Shown here: positions 11,065 to 22,500 of the stretch, in pieces
How the letters are laid out: each line of letters begins with the position of its first letter
How positions within the stretch are numbered: position 1 is the stretch's first letter
From: Plumapathes pennacea
Taxonomy: Eukaryota; Cnidaria; Anthozoa; Antipatharia; Myriopathidae
Assembly (NCBI GenBank): GCA_964036295.1
Contig: OZ038467.1
Coordinates: forward strand, 21,270,170-21,334,169
Direction of reading: 5' to 3'
Length of the DNA: 64,000 nucleotides
Program-made: the position numbers and the translations under genes
Notes under the pieces: model-generated
What the model was told of the DNA's origin: nothing
What the model saw: the letters and a program-made list of their open reading frames with translations, nothing else
Database searches by the model: none

Positions 11065-13191
11065 TTTGTTTTCACTCCATGCTTGTCCCAGGACTGCTCG
11101 ATTACGACAACTTCTGAAGTCTGGTAACAAGGCTGATTTACTCCATTTGTTAATTTTTCCAAAATTCGTTTCTGCAGTGGTTCAATCTCAGCATTTTCAG
11201 TGGTATTTTTCTTCACGACAAAATCCATCGCTTATATATGGCAGAACAAGGAAGACAAAAAAGGGAAAAAAGTTTGGTCTCACTCCGTAAATCTTAAACT
11301 CACATCTATCTACAGACGGTTGCAATTATCATCAATATACTTCCGGTTTTTCCAAGGATCCGCGTTTCAGCTCGTAGTGAACTCTTTAGAAAACTTTTGA
11401 AGAGTCCAAGGAGAGGAAAGCATCTCTAAAACGACCAATGAACAGATCCGACTGAAAATATTGCATAGAAATATTCCCTCGATGTTATCATCCAATAAGC
11501 CTCTGTACATGTTTCTTTTCAGACATATCTGTAATTTGTAATACCACCCGCCACTTTGCTAAATGCGGGTTAGGGTTAAAATTCAGACCTGAAATAAAAT
11601 TGAGGTTGAAGTTGACAGACTATGCCTACGCACAGCCGGCGCAACAGCTGAACGCTCGCTTAGATGAACACACCAACTTAAACCACCGGCCTAAAGTCAT
11701 AAGATGGTCAGTGACACATGCAAATAATCCCTTTAGTGACGGTACGTTTCTAGCCCGGCATGCCGCTAATTTTCTCCCCGGTTCTTGTTTCAGGGCGATG
11801 AACTCACAGCAAACCTCAATGCAGCCACGCCGCTGAAAGCTAGACTATCGCTTTTCAAATAAAGGAAAGTGCAGTTTCAGTTGACCAGGAGCCATGGCGG
11901 TTAAATATCACCCTTGCGGCTGGATAATTTCTCATCTAAATGTTGGCATCGTTGATCAGTTTTTCATCAAATAAAGTATGATTATTTGTAATTCACGTCA
12001 AATTTTTTCAATAAAAACACTTGCTGACACCAATGCAAGTAAATACAAATGTGTCCAGTTTAACGTTTATTTTACTTGTGTTCTATTTTAATTACACGCA
12101 CGCAAGCGACCAGCTACGAATCTACCAAAATTTACCAATAGTAAACAACGAAAACTAATCTATAAGTATACACAAACCGAAACTGTATGCTCTCAAGTCA
12201 CTAAGGTCTTTTACTCCAAATGGAGCCGTTTCTGAAAGTTCTGAGTCATAAACTCAAGGCGATGCAAGGAATATAGCAAGGGAAAGTGTTAATCATCCGT
12301 TTTGAACCAATACAAGTCGAGGGTCGTTTAAAAGCGAGTCATTGAAAAGAGGCAGGGTATAATTTTGACCCCACCCTGGGAATTACGAGGAAAAGTTCAA
12401 TTCGTAAGACACGAGGCAGGGCGCAGCTAACACACGGGGTGGCGAATGGTAAAATCCGAGACTCGTCGAGACTCTTGTTTGAAAATCCAAGACAGAGTCT
12501 TGAGAAAATCCTGAAAACAAAAACGAAACACAAACACTTCGTGATTCATCACGAAGGCTTCCGAGATTTCGAGATCGGATCAAAAGTTTCCGAGACTCAC
12601 AATTTTCTAGGAACAATTCGCCACCCCTAACACAACATGTTCTGGTGACTTAAAAACAAAGCGGAGTTTTCAAAGTCTAAATGTATGAATTATATATAGT
12701 CTGCATCGCTCAACTTCGAAGTCTAGCTGAAAAGATCGCACAAATTGCGCCTTGCTATCAGGGGACCAGCAAAGCTTAATGAAGACAAAGTGGACAAAAA
12801 TCGACTAAGAGGGGTAGGGTACGGATTTTTCTGACGTGTTCTACCTGCCAATTCCGACCTGTTTCTATCACCCCTTCAGTTTAAAAGCCCCACAATTGGT
12901 TTTCCAATTCAACTACACCAATACTGAAGTATTTAAAAATACTCGACTAAAAATAAAGCAACCGCTGTAATACCCCACGGGGGAGGGGTGAGGGATGAAC
13001 AAGGCTTGTAATCGACTGACGATAAACTGATTAAAAAAAATCAAAACAGATAACTCCTTGTAAAGTATTAGGAAAATTACCGAACTAAATAGTTTATCAA
13101 ATTTGGTGTGACAATCTACTGCAGCTGTGTCTGCATGTCGCTTGCGTGGTTGGTTTACTATAAACTAGGCAAGTGTCCAGTGTCAGCTGAG
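11065..13191. other. Intergenic stretch
   Basis: This lies between the 5' end of the unrecognised minus-strand gene and the 3' end of the TLDc gene. No coding exon was recognised; the open frames around 12339-12630 on both strands overlap one another and have no splice or domain support. The 3' UTR and poly(A) site of the TLDc gene should lie just left of 13192. Confidence 0.45.
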
Positions 13192-13508
13192 CTACTTCTG
13201 GTAAAACACCTCGTACTCGTCACATTTGAAGTTGTAAGAACCAGCGAGCAGTTTTCTGGCCTCAGGACTTCTAAAGGTGTATGGTGTAAAGGTGTTTGGT
13301 GGTTTGTAAGTGTAGCCGAGATTTGAGAAGGATTTAGTGCTGACGTCACAGCGACCAGCAATGCAGAGATCAGCACGACCAAAGATTGGTCCCCAGCTGT
13401 TCAAGCTGACCATGGCGTATTGCTGGTTTCTGTACGTGAACATCTTGAACTGCTCATTCAAATGGTTTTTCAGCGAGAACAGAAATGCCTTGTAGCTGTA
13501 GGTCCACC
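13192..13508 (-). CDS. TLDc-gene exon 5: C-terminal half of the TLDc domain and stop
   Basis: The exon opens with two nucleotides completing an Arg codon, then WTYSYKAFLFSLKN, GPIFGRADLCIA, SFSNLGYTYKPP and LLAGSYNFKCDEYEVF, all typical of the end of TLDc. It stops at TAG (13194..13192). The GPIFG and YNF..DEYEVF motifs are intact, so the domain is full length. Confidence 0.88.
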
Positions 13509-16500
13509 CTGTATGTGATGAGAATAAGTACCAGTCAAGACAATAATAACTCACCGGATACTGACACTGTTCGCACTAATACGACTCAGCTGACATGAAA
13601 ATATCACAAAACACGAGACAACACCAACACCTCTAGTGAACTATAACAACTACATTAGCACTGCCATATTATGTATACTAAATATACTAAATATACCCAT
13701 GCGTTAGACCCCAGCTAAATTTCTGTTGTGAAATGTCTTTTGGGACCTGGGGGGATGTACATGGAGGAGGCGCGGAAGGGACTGGGCACGAGGATGGTAC
13801 ACCTGCGGCTTATCACCTGTGTCGTACATCTTCACGTCACAATACGTTTTATACTAAATGCGGTATGTTGTCTTCACAGAAAGAGTTTTGCGAAATATTC
13901 CAGTATTAGTGTTGTTTTACACAAAACATTGCGACTGGACATGAAACAATATTTTCTTTTTGACACATACAAACGCTTTATACTCAATTGGTGAATCACT
14001 GGTATTGTTTTGTGCATTATCTGTTTATGTGATAAATCGGAAACACTAAAATTATTAGTTGCAGTGTAACAAATTTCAATGGTATCAAGTTGTGCACGTC
14101 AGGACTCAGGAGCATCCCCGTTTCAGCTCTTGTCGGCGTAGCCACAAAACACGTACCCGCAAAATTGTGGGCATCTATATGATTTTTTTTTTTTTTTTTT
14201 TTTTGAAGCTATTTGCAATATGCAAATAGCTTCTATGTCGGCGTTTGGGCGATAGTTGAATCGCCGTTCGGCCCATCTCATTAGGTCATTAAAATGCTCC
14301 CCCTCTAGGGGGCAAAAACTACTGAGTGGGGAGGAGCATGAAGTGTTATCCATATAAAAGCCGCCGTGGTACAGGTCCTGTGAGAAAGTTTGTCTTTTAT
14401 TATCTACTTAACACAAAGAATGCACAGAGAGATTTCCAGTGAAGGGTTTCCGTGCTAATGTTATAACTTTGCGACAGAATGTCAGAAGCTAAATTACCTC
14501 TCCGGGGAGGGGTTTTCTAAATATAATTGGCTCTCTCGCACGTGGAAGTCATTATTTAATGGCGGCTGTGAGCGTTGCCGATTCTTTGGTTGCATGTGGA
14601 AATCTGCTCCCCCTTCAGGCCCCGGCTGACATATCCGTAGTATCTGGCAAACAGGCGACACAGATTCACATTTAGAGCGACATTTCTGGACACATTTGCG
14701 AATATACGCTCCGCTCACAAAAGAAGGAACACAGCTGTATGGTGTGACCATGACATATGTTTTGGCAAAGGTAAAAGCTTATTCCGAGTTTTTTTGCGTT
14801 CACTGATATGTTTGTTGACACATGATTTCATGCCATAATTGCAAATGCAGATCGACTGTGGTATGTCTGAGTTGTTTGTTTATAAAATTGTCTCGAGCGG
14901 ATTCTGTCACTAATGAAAAATCGACAGGAAATTTTACTGTGAATCCTTTTCACCACCGTTCGAATAGCACGAGAAACATGTTACGGAGCAGTTTTACGCA
15001 AAAGGAAGGCACTTTGAAACTTTTGAAATCTAGTTTCGCCAGCTGCTCAGATCTAAGTGTGAACTCTGCTTGTGATGCAAAGTGAACAGAATATGAAATG
15101 AGTAGACAGGTCCAGAGGTGTTAGAATTAATATCCTGTTAAACTTTGTTCTTTGTCCAGCCGGACTTGACTTTTACAACTACTATTGGTTAAGAGCATTA
15201 TTAGGATTCGCGTCCTTTCCTCTGACGGGGAGTTTTGCCTGAGAGTCGGTTGGTGAAGGTCTTCGGACCAAAATAAACGACAAGGAGTCCTGACTGCTGG
15301 TCCTGATCTACTCAATATAAAAGATCCCGGACTGTGACAAGGCACCTCTCGCAAGAAGCTAATTCCTCCCTGCAAGGCCTTGTTACAAACAGCAGGTTTG
15401 TTCGGCTGGAGTGTGTTACGTTACGAAACTATTATAACCAGTCAAAATCTGGTTTACCTCGCATGATATGTTTGTTGACACATGATTTCATGACCAGATC
15501 GACTGTGGTTTGTCTGAGTTGTTTGTTTACAAAAATTGTCTCTAGCGGATTTTGTCGCTAATGAAAAATCGACTGAAAAGTCGACAGGAAATTTTACTGT
15601 GAATCTATTTCACCACCGTTCGAAGAGCACGAGAAACAGGTTTGTTTGGCTGGAGTGTGTTACGTTAATACGAAACTACTAGAACGAGTCAAAGTCTGGC
15701 TTACCTCGCAGAAATTTACAGAACGACTTGAAATATTTTGGCAAGCTATACTTTCCTCCTTTTATGTCGATCAGCTCAAAATAATCATATAATAAACTGT
15801 CATGTTTGTGCATTTGTGTTTGGTCATGCATAGTACGTAGCTGGCATAGTAGAACATAGTGTAAAACCCCGATCAAACGGTGATAATATTCGATGATAGT
15901 TCGTGCCCCGTTGTAACACGAACTACCTATCATAGACTATCATCAACTAGCAAATAGCTTCATGTACGCTTTGCGGACCTATGTTTTTACATATATAAAC
16001 GTTTATCCGAGCGGTGGATAAGTGGCATATATATTGTGCCTCAAACTCATTATAAACAACTTAAATTTATGAATGGCAGGCCCTAAAAGTGTTGTAAATA
16101 TTGATGGGATCAAGGTTCCTCCTACTGTTCTGTATAAAGGTCTGACTAAAGAGCTTGTTTTAGGTCAAAATATTTTAGGTAAGTTGTGATGTGAGCAAAA
16201 TCGTTTCGTTTGTATTCTTAAAAATTGATTCGAAGTTTAACCCTACTCCACAATAAACCTAATAAGGTGTCAATATCTAAGCCATACTCACTCCACAATC
16301 CATCACTAGGCGCATCCCAGCTCTTGTCGGCGTAGCCACCAAACACGTAGATTCCAACTCGAACCAGCGTAATTGTCGCCCCTTTGTTGTCGCAAGAAGT
16401 GTGAAAAGCAGCAGATCTGTAGTTATGCTCAGAAGCCCTGTAGCACAACTTCCACTGCTTACCACTCACTTGCACAGGTTCCAGGTATTCGTTCAGCTTT

Positions 16501-19500
16501 TGTTCGTAATCAGGGTGACCGCTGAGGATTACCGAGTCAGACCGACTGAAGTGATATTCTGATAAAAAAAATCCCGCTATCAGAATGAGTATTGGGTTCT
16601 CCTATAGATCCCCAGCTGCATGTGAATTACACCACACTTTAGTTCACGTGCGTTTTTCAGCGTTAGATATACTATGTTTAAACTTGCAAATTCGATCATT
16701 TTTTACAAAGAACGCAAAAAAACAAAAACAAAAACAAAAAAGGAAAAAAAAAAACAGCAACAGGTAAGGTCGACCTTAAAAAGAATAGCAGCACCGCCAA
16801 CAATCATTCAGGATTCTAATCAGCACGTTAGCAGAAGAAAAAGAAAGAAAGTTACAAAGTGAGAATAGATGATGCTGTCCCCTGTTTTCAACAGTTAAAA
16901 ATTAAATATAAAAATTACACGAGATTTTGACAATATACATTGTCAGTCGAAGAACTATACAGTCTTGAACCACCGAGCTCTTTCGCCATTGTGCGCTGCC
17001 AGATATCTTCTTGCGCCAAAATCAAACCATTAGAAATCATACGATTACCTTTACTAATTTCAAAATGACTCATTGACCTTCTTAGGATACACTGTTAACG
17101 CACACGGTTATTAAGAAAAGTATTGTTTGGAAAAGGAAATAAACAGAAAAAGTTGTGCGATGAAAGAGATGCGAAGAATCAAAGTTGCTCTAATCTGGGC
17201 GACTTGACTGAGTAATATTACTCGCTTGATGTTACTTTGTTGGCAAACTCAAGTACATTTCCATTTATTCACCAATGATTTTAGGAGGCATTAACAAAAC
17301 AATTGCACCAGAGGCACTGCCTAGTACCACCTAAAATGGTCTGTTCACAAAATTGTCTGTGGAACAGTTTATGATGCGATTGCTTAATATCAAAATGTCT
17401 CACGGTTGCCCCGCTCACAATAGTACATGTCCGCGTACAACCGGATTTATTACTTGTATCAGAACGGTAACTTTCATTATTTACCTTTTCGCTCCAATAG
17501 TTCCAGGCAACTGAAGGATTCTAGAAAGAACTACGGAGTTCCATCTCCAATATGTGTAGAAAAAAACTGGCATGCATTGCATACCAAATCTATAATGATT
17601 TATCTCCAGCCCCTATCTCCACGCACAAATGTCCTTCGAAACTCTTTCACATCGAGCCAGTATGGTTTGGAATAACCTTCCAATAAATTTATAATCAAAG
17701 CCTGGTCTGCCACAACTTAAATTAGAACTTAAGAGCGGGTTGCTGTAAATATCGACTATAGGTATGCAAGATAGAAAAATCCGATTTTCTCAAACTTTGC
17801 CATATTAAAGGCCTTCAGTAACTATTACCAAAAATATAGGTCCGAGGTTGTTTTGATTCTTTATCTATTTTTGGTGAATTTTTTGTGTTCGCTCGTGGAA
17901 TTTGGTAAATTCAACACTAAAATACCACGTTTTTCGGAAGCTCCCTCACGATGGTAAAGACCGTTTTACAGAAAATTGAGTCCTACAAAGTAAACAATGT
18001 CTTTATTCTGTTAACTTGTGCTGACAGATTGCAGTGTTACCGAAGCCTGAATTTTTGGCAGATTTTCAAAATTTATGACCGTGACAGTGATGCGTGACCT
18101 TAAAGTGCACATAAGCCTTCAGAGGATACATTTTTATACGAAATTAGGAAGTAATCTAAGCAACATATGCCCAAAAGAAAGCCTTCCCGAAGCGTTCTTA
18201 TATTTTTTTCACGCGTTTGAAATCGGAAATATAAAATTCAGACCGCGCAATGTTGGAGACTGGGACCTGTGACGTCAGAGGAGTGGCGCGTTTCGGCTCG
18301 GCACCTCTTCATAGCTCTTATTTATCAGGTTTGTGTACGTTTCTCTCGTTGTTTACCCGTGTTTTTGGACTCGTACGGCAATGGCGAGCTCTAGAAGCGA
18401 TGAAGAAAGCGGTATATCTGATATCTGAACTATATTACATTGATTCCGCGTGTATACTGTACGATATCCACTATGAAGTCCAACCCGTGCGCTGACAAGA
18501 GCTACTTGCTGACCAAGAATGGCATGAAGCGTAACAGAAAGGAAAGGGAGGGAAAAGAACAAGAACCATAACACTGCAAGATCGCTCGGAAGAACATTTT
18601 GGAGCCAGTAGTTGGTAAGCGTAAAATATGTCCGAGTTTTGGATTTGTTTACGTGGTACATCTGTAATTGCTTCTCTGTGTTTTACTCATATTTTAGGTG
18701 TTCGTGTGGGAATTGCAATGTTGATGTGCTACGGCAGCATCGGCATTCACAAGCATTGAGATTTTGCGGATGTCTCACGATAACTCTCGCTCGGGATTTC
18801 GACTGAGAGCAGTTGCGTAATTCGTTACGGCAGTTGACCAGGGTCAGTTATATTTAACTTCGAGAGAGCGCGGCTCTTCTCAAAACTCCTGGAATGTACA
18901 AAAACAGTCATTCTAAACTTCCCTGTACGGGTAGACAATAAAGTATTACACTTTAATTGCGGTTTGTGGCGCCCTTCTTCACCGTTTGGAGGATTTTGCT
19001 TTCGCCGCGGTGGATCAACAGGCGACTGTCAACAGTCAGAACGACTCCTTTCGGAGTTTGCCAAAAATTTCCAACTTCTGCGGCCGTCATCTAACTTCGG
19101 CGATGTGGAAACCAAGTTGTTTGAGTAAATATGTGCCACAAATCCGGCACACGGTCGACTATAGCCCTAGAAAAATCTAGCCGAAAAACCATCTTTCGCT
19201 CGGTTTCAAACATGAATTGCAGTGTCGCAGTGTTGACCTCATCGACCATAAACCTCCGGCGAACGCGATGGTTTGCTCATTTGATATTCGATACCTACGA
19301 TAGAAAAGGTAACAAACTTCCCACAGCTGAATATATTTTGGATTAAATATAATTACTTATTACTACCCGTCGACAAATTGTGGGACCCGACGATTACTCG
19401 GTCAATCTTTCCCCTTCTTATCAACTTTGTACTACAATACCGAGATTGTCCTTTACCAGGTCCAAGTCGAGATTGTGCAATTCGTTATTGTCAATTCCAT

Positions 19501-22500
19501 GCAATGTCAAAATCATCTGGTTTGAAATAAGCTGAGCAGAACCGGAATTGATCGTCAGCTCCCATTTCACACGTTTGGCCTTGACAAACTGGACCATTTC
19601 TCTTTCGCTTCCTCGCTTCACCTCTTTGGTCATTCGGAAACTGAATCATATAAAATGCGAATCCTTGCTTATGATCTGGCTCCCAGGAGCAGCCTCCAAC
19701 AACACATCTATAAGGCATTTCGGAGTAAAACCGGTGAAAACTCTGTTCGGACGAGTCGAGACGCCACTCCTCTGACGTCACAGCCCAGGCCCTTGATCAA
19801 TCATCTTACGCGGACAAATCTAAACCGGAAGTCAAAATGGCATTTTTTCGCATGTTTACCGGGCGAAAAAAAATATAAGAACGCTTCGGAAGGGCTTTCT
19901 TTTGGGCATAAGTTGCTTAGATTACTTCCTAATTTCGTATAAAAATGTATCCTCTGAAGGCTTATGTGCACTTTAAAATATAGGTCAAGTTCAAAGCCAA
20001 AAATCGCACTCTGGTACATCGCTTCGACCACTGAGAATTTACCCCAGGGAAGGACCATCCCTTGAACTAAACATAAAGCAAATAAAAAATTGGGGTAAAT
20101 TAAATGGCGGATTTCGGGAACGGTTTGAAGTCGGGTTACGTGACCAAAGCAACGCATTCTTTGATCTTTGACTTTATCGGAAATTAGCGGTCGGACGTTC
20201 CTATATGTTTATAATTTCCGGTTAATACACGACAAAACGAGTTTCAAGGGTGTTTCAATCCCCTGGAACTACAAAGTCGCGTTTGTGTGGATCTACAGAA
20301 GTTTAATTTGAAACTTACCCTAATTTACATTTCTCAGCGACACTAATCCATCACAACATAATCGCTTCTGTCCGGTTAAACGTACAAATCGTAAAAAAGT
20401 CGATCAAATACCAAAAATCTGGACATTATCTGATACATCTTACCGTAAAAAGCTATTTCCGGCCGGTAAATGCAGCCACTGTTGTCGCAGAAGGTGCAGC
20501 TGTCATGTTGAATTCGTCCCAGCCGCGGCGTTTAGCGGTTGCAAAGTTAACGATTAACCGATATCATACAAGAAGAATTTGCGGCACAACCCCTCGCATT
20601 CATGCTTTGAAGATCTACAGTTAAATATGTTAAACAATCATGATGTGAAAGCTTTTTGCAACAAGCTTGTGGTTGTCAATCATAAAATGGCCGCCCCGGA
20701 TGTGATGTCAAGCAAAAATGGCGCGAGAGACTGGCAACTCACTGAAGCAATGAATTCATTAAAAAAAAAAATTTTTTTTTTCCTCTTCTCCAACTAGACT
20801 GCTGACAAGTTTTCGCTCAATGTACATTTTCGCACGTGTGCAAGCGGCTAGCAGGTTTCTTGTCACCATGTTCTGGTCCCTAGTTTTGCATTGCGCATCT
20901 TTAGTGCGCATAACACTTTTGAGATGGTGGACATTGAGAACCACTGAAATTTCAAGATCGAAAGTTTTTTACACTCTTTACGCAAATAAGTTTTATTTTT
21001 CATTGTTCCTTGTGGGAGCAGCTACCTCGAAAGTTGAAAGTCGTCCCAGTCCCCTCTCGGAAAGACGTATTTTGAAGTGAACAAATGCGCAAAAACGAGC
21101 ACGGTGACCCCCTTTTTTATTACGTAATTTTAATAAGAACAGTGTCCCCAGTAAAACAGGAAAAATAGGCGGAAATCTATAAGCAGATTTTACGCAGTTG
21201 AAAGAAATGCTTCGGATTGGGCCACTTTTGGTTGAAGACAGCACATCAACTTCCCACCAATTTTGTTGTTAAAATAGATCTGGAGCTATTCACATACGTT
21301 TTTCTGTGACATAGGTGAATAGTCAATAGAATAAAGTTGAGAGTTTGGTGATGTTTCAGACTGCATTGAAAATCATCGACCTTATTTCCCAGTACCGGGG
21401 TGCGCGCAACAGGCGCTAGAACATCATATTCGTCAGCTTGTGCCGTAAAAACGAACACGGCGACCCCTTGTTTTTATTGCATCATTGTGACTCACTTGAG
21501 TTGTTGTACAATCGTGCCAAGTTTCATTACAAATCTATGACAGATTCTTTTTCTAGGGAGTCACCTCAAGCAATGCACAGGGTTGTCGCCACACCTACCA
21601 TACGGTGCTTTATTTTGCAGCGGACAGCTTTGGAGACACTCCGCAAATATAATCGTTAACGCAACTGTAGATCCGTTTTCGCATGTCTGTCGAAAGTAAT
21701 TGTTTGATTGCTTTGGTTTTGCGTTTGCTACGCTTTCCAGTTGGTCCGAACACTGTAGTTTAGCAACATTCTTGGCCAATGAAGGACAAAAGCAAAATCT
21801 GGTTGCGATATTCTCACGCGAGAAAGCAAATGACGATGGCGTGTTCTCGCCCTACTGATTGGTTAGTAAAACCAATCGCAATTACTTGGTTTTGGTTTTG
21901 GTTTTGCTCGTACTTCTAATTGGTCGGAAGTGCTTTGGCTCACTTTATTGATTGGCTCTGTGATTGCTTTGGTTTTGGTTTTCGACAGTCATCCGAAAAG
22001 CGCAATAGTCCCAAATAAATTACTCCGGGTTCCCCGTTTCGAGTATGGCTTCATGTAGTTATGCAAAACTTTTCGGAGAAATCTGTGGTTCAAGTACTGA
22101 CAACCCAGCAAATGCACACGTAGTTCCACACTAAACACTTGCAAGAGAAATATAGGTCCCTTAAAGTTGGTCACTGACTTATCAACTTCCTAAAAAACGG
22201 CGTTACGTTTCTTTTTCTCGCTAATATAGTGGTACTAGAAATACGATGATCGCAGATATCCCCTCGCTTTGTAGTGACTTTTGGTAAGCGGGATTCTTGT
22301 CTATTTTCCGCTCGGAGGTTATTGCTCGTTTTTACAAACCATAGTTGCATAGCAAAGTCACCAGTCGGCCGCAGGGCAGTCTGGTTTAGTTCAGACAACG
22401 TGCCGCGGTGCGTTTTCAAGTTTTCGTGTACAAGTAGTAAACTCAACTTTCTACACCAACTACAGAATACATCCGAGACTGTCTACGGAAAGTGTAATTA

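Larger units (their letters stand above)
18104..19972. mobile_element. TTAA-flanked element, copy 2 (K2), with P2X7-C-like and THAP relics
   Basis: The ends read AGTGCACATAAGCCTTCAGA and its inverse, with TTAA at 18100-18103 and 19973-19976. The inverted copy of the locus (arm B) has one TTAA at 25695-25698 and no element, which proves insertion with TTAA duplication. Terminal repeats run for about 175 bp and each contains TGACGTCA (18270, 19773). Inside are a decayed P2X7-C-like gene (plus) and a decayed THAP domain (minus). The TIR start and the THAP content recall Kolobok-type elements; this assignment is inferred. Confidence 0.8.
17726..20757. repeat. Left arm (A) of a large inverted duplication
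   Basis: This arm matches 23846-26074 in inverted orientation over about 1.16 kb once an internal TTAA element (18104-19972) is removed. Shared landmarks include CTCCCTCACGATGGTAAAGA, GGGAAGGACCATCCCTTGAA and a Cys-rich frame (GKCSHCC..RCSCH) near 20470. The arm has a single uninterrupted TAATCGCTT at 20359-20367, where arm B carries an insertion. Confidence 0.88.

Noticed and set aside
11010-11228. Minus-strand frame from ATG 11228 as the start of the unrecognised gene
   Set aside because: It needs the weaker GTTTTA donor; the downstream AAAATGGCGCC start with a GTAATT donor is better. Not fully excluded.
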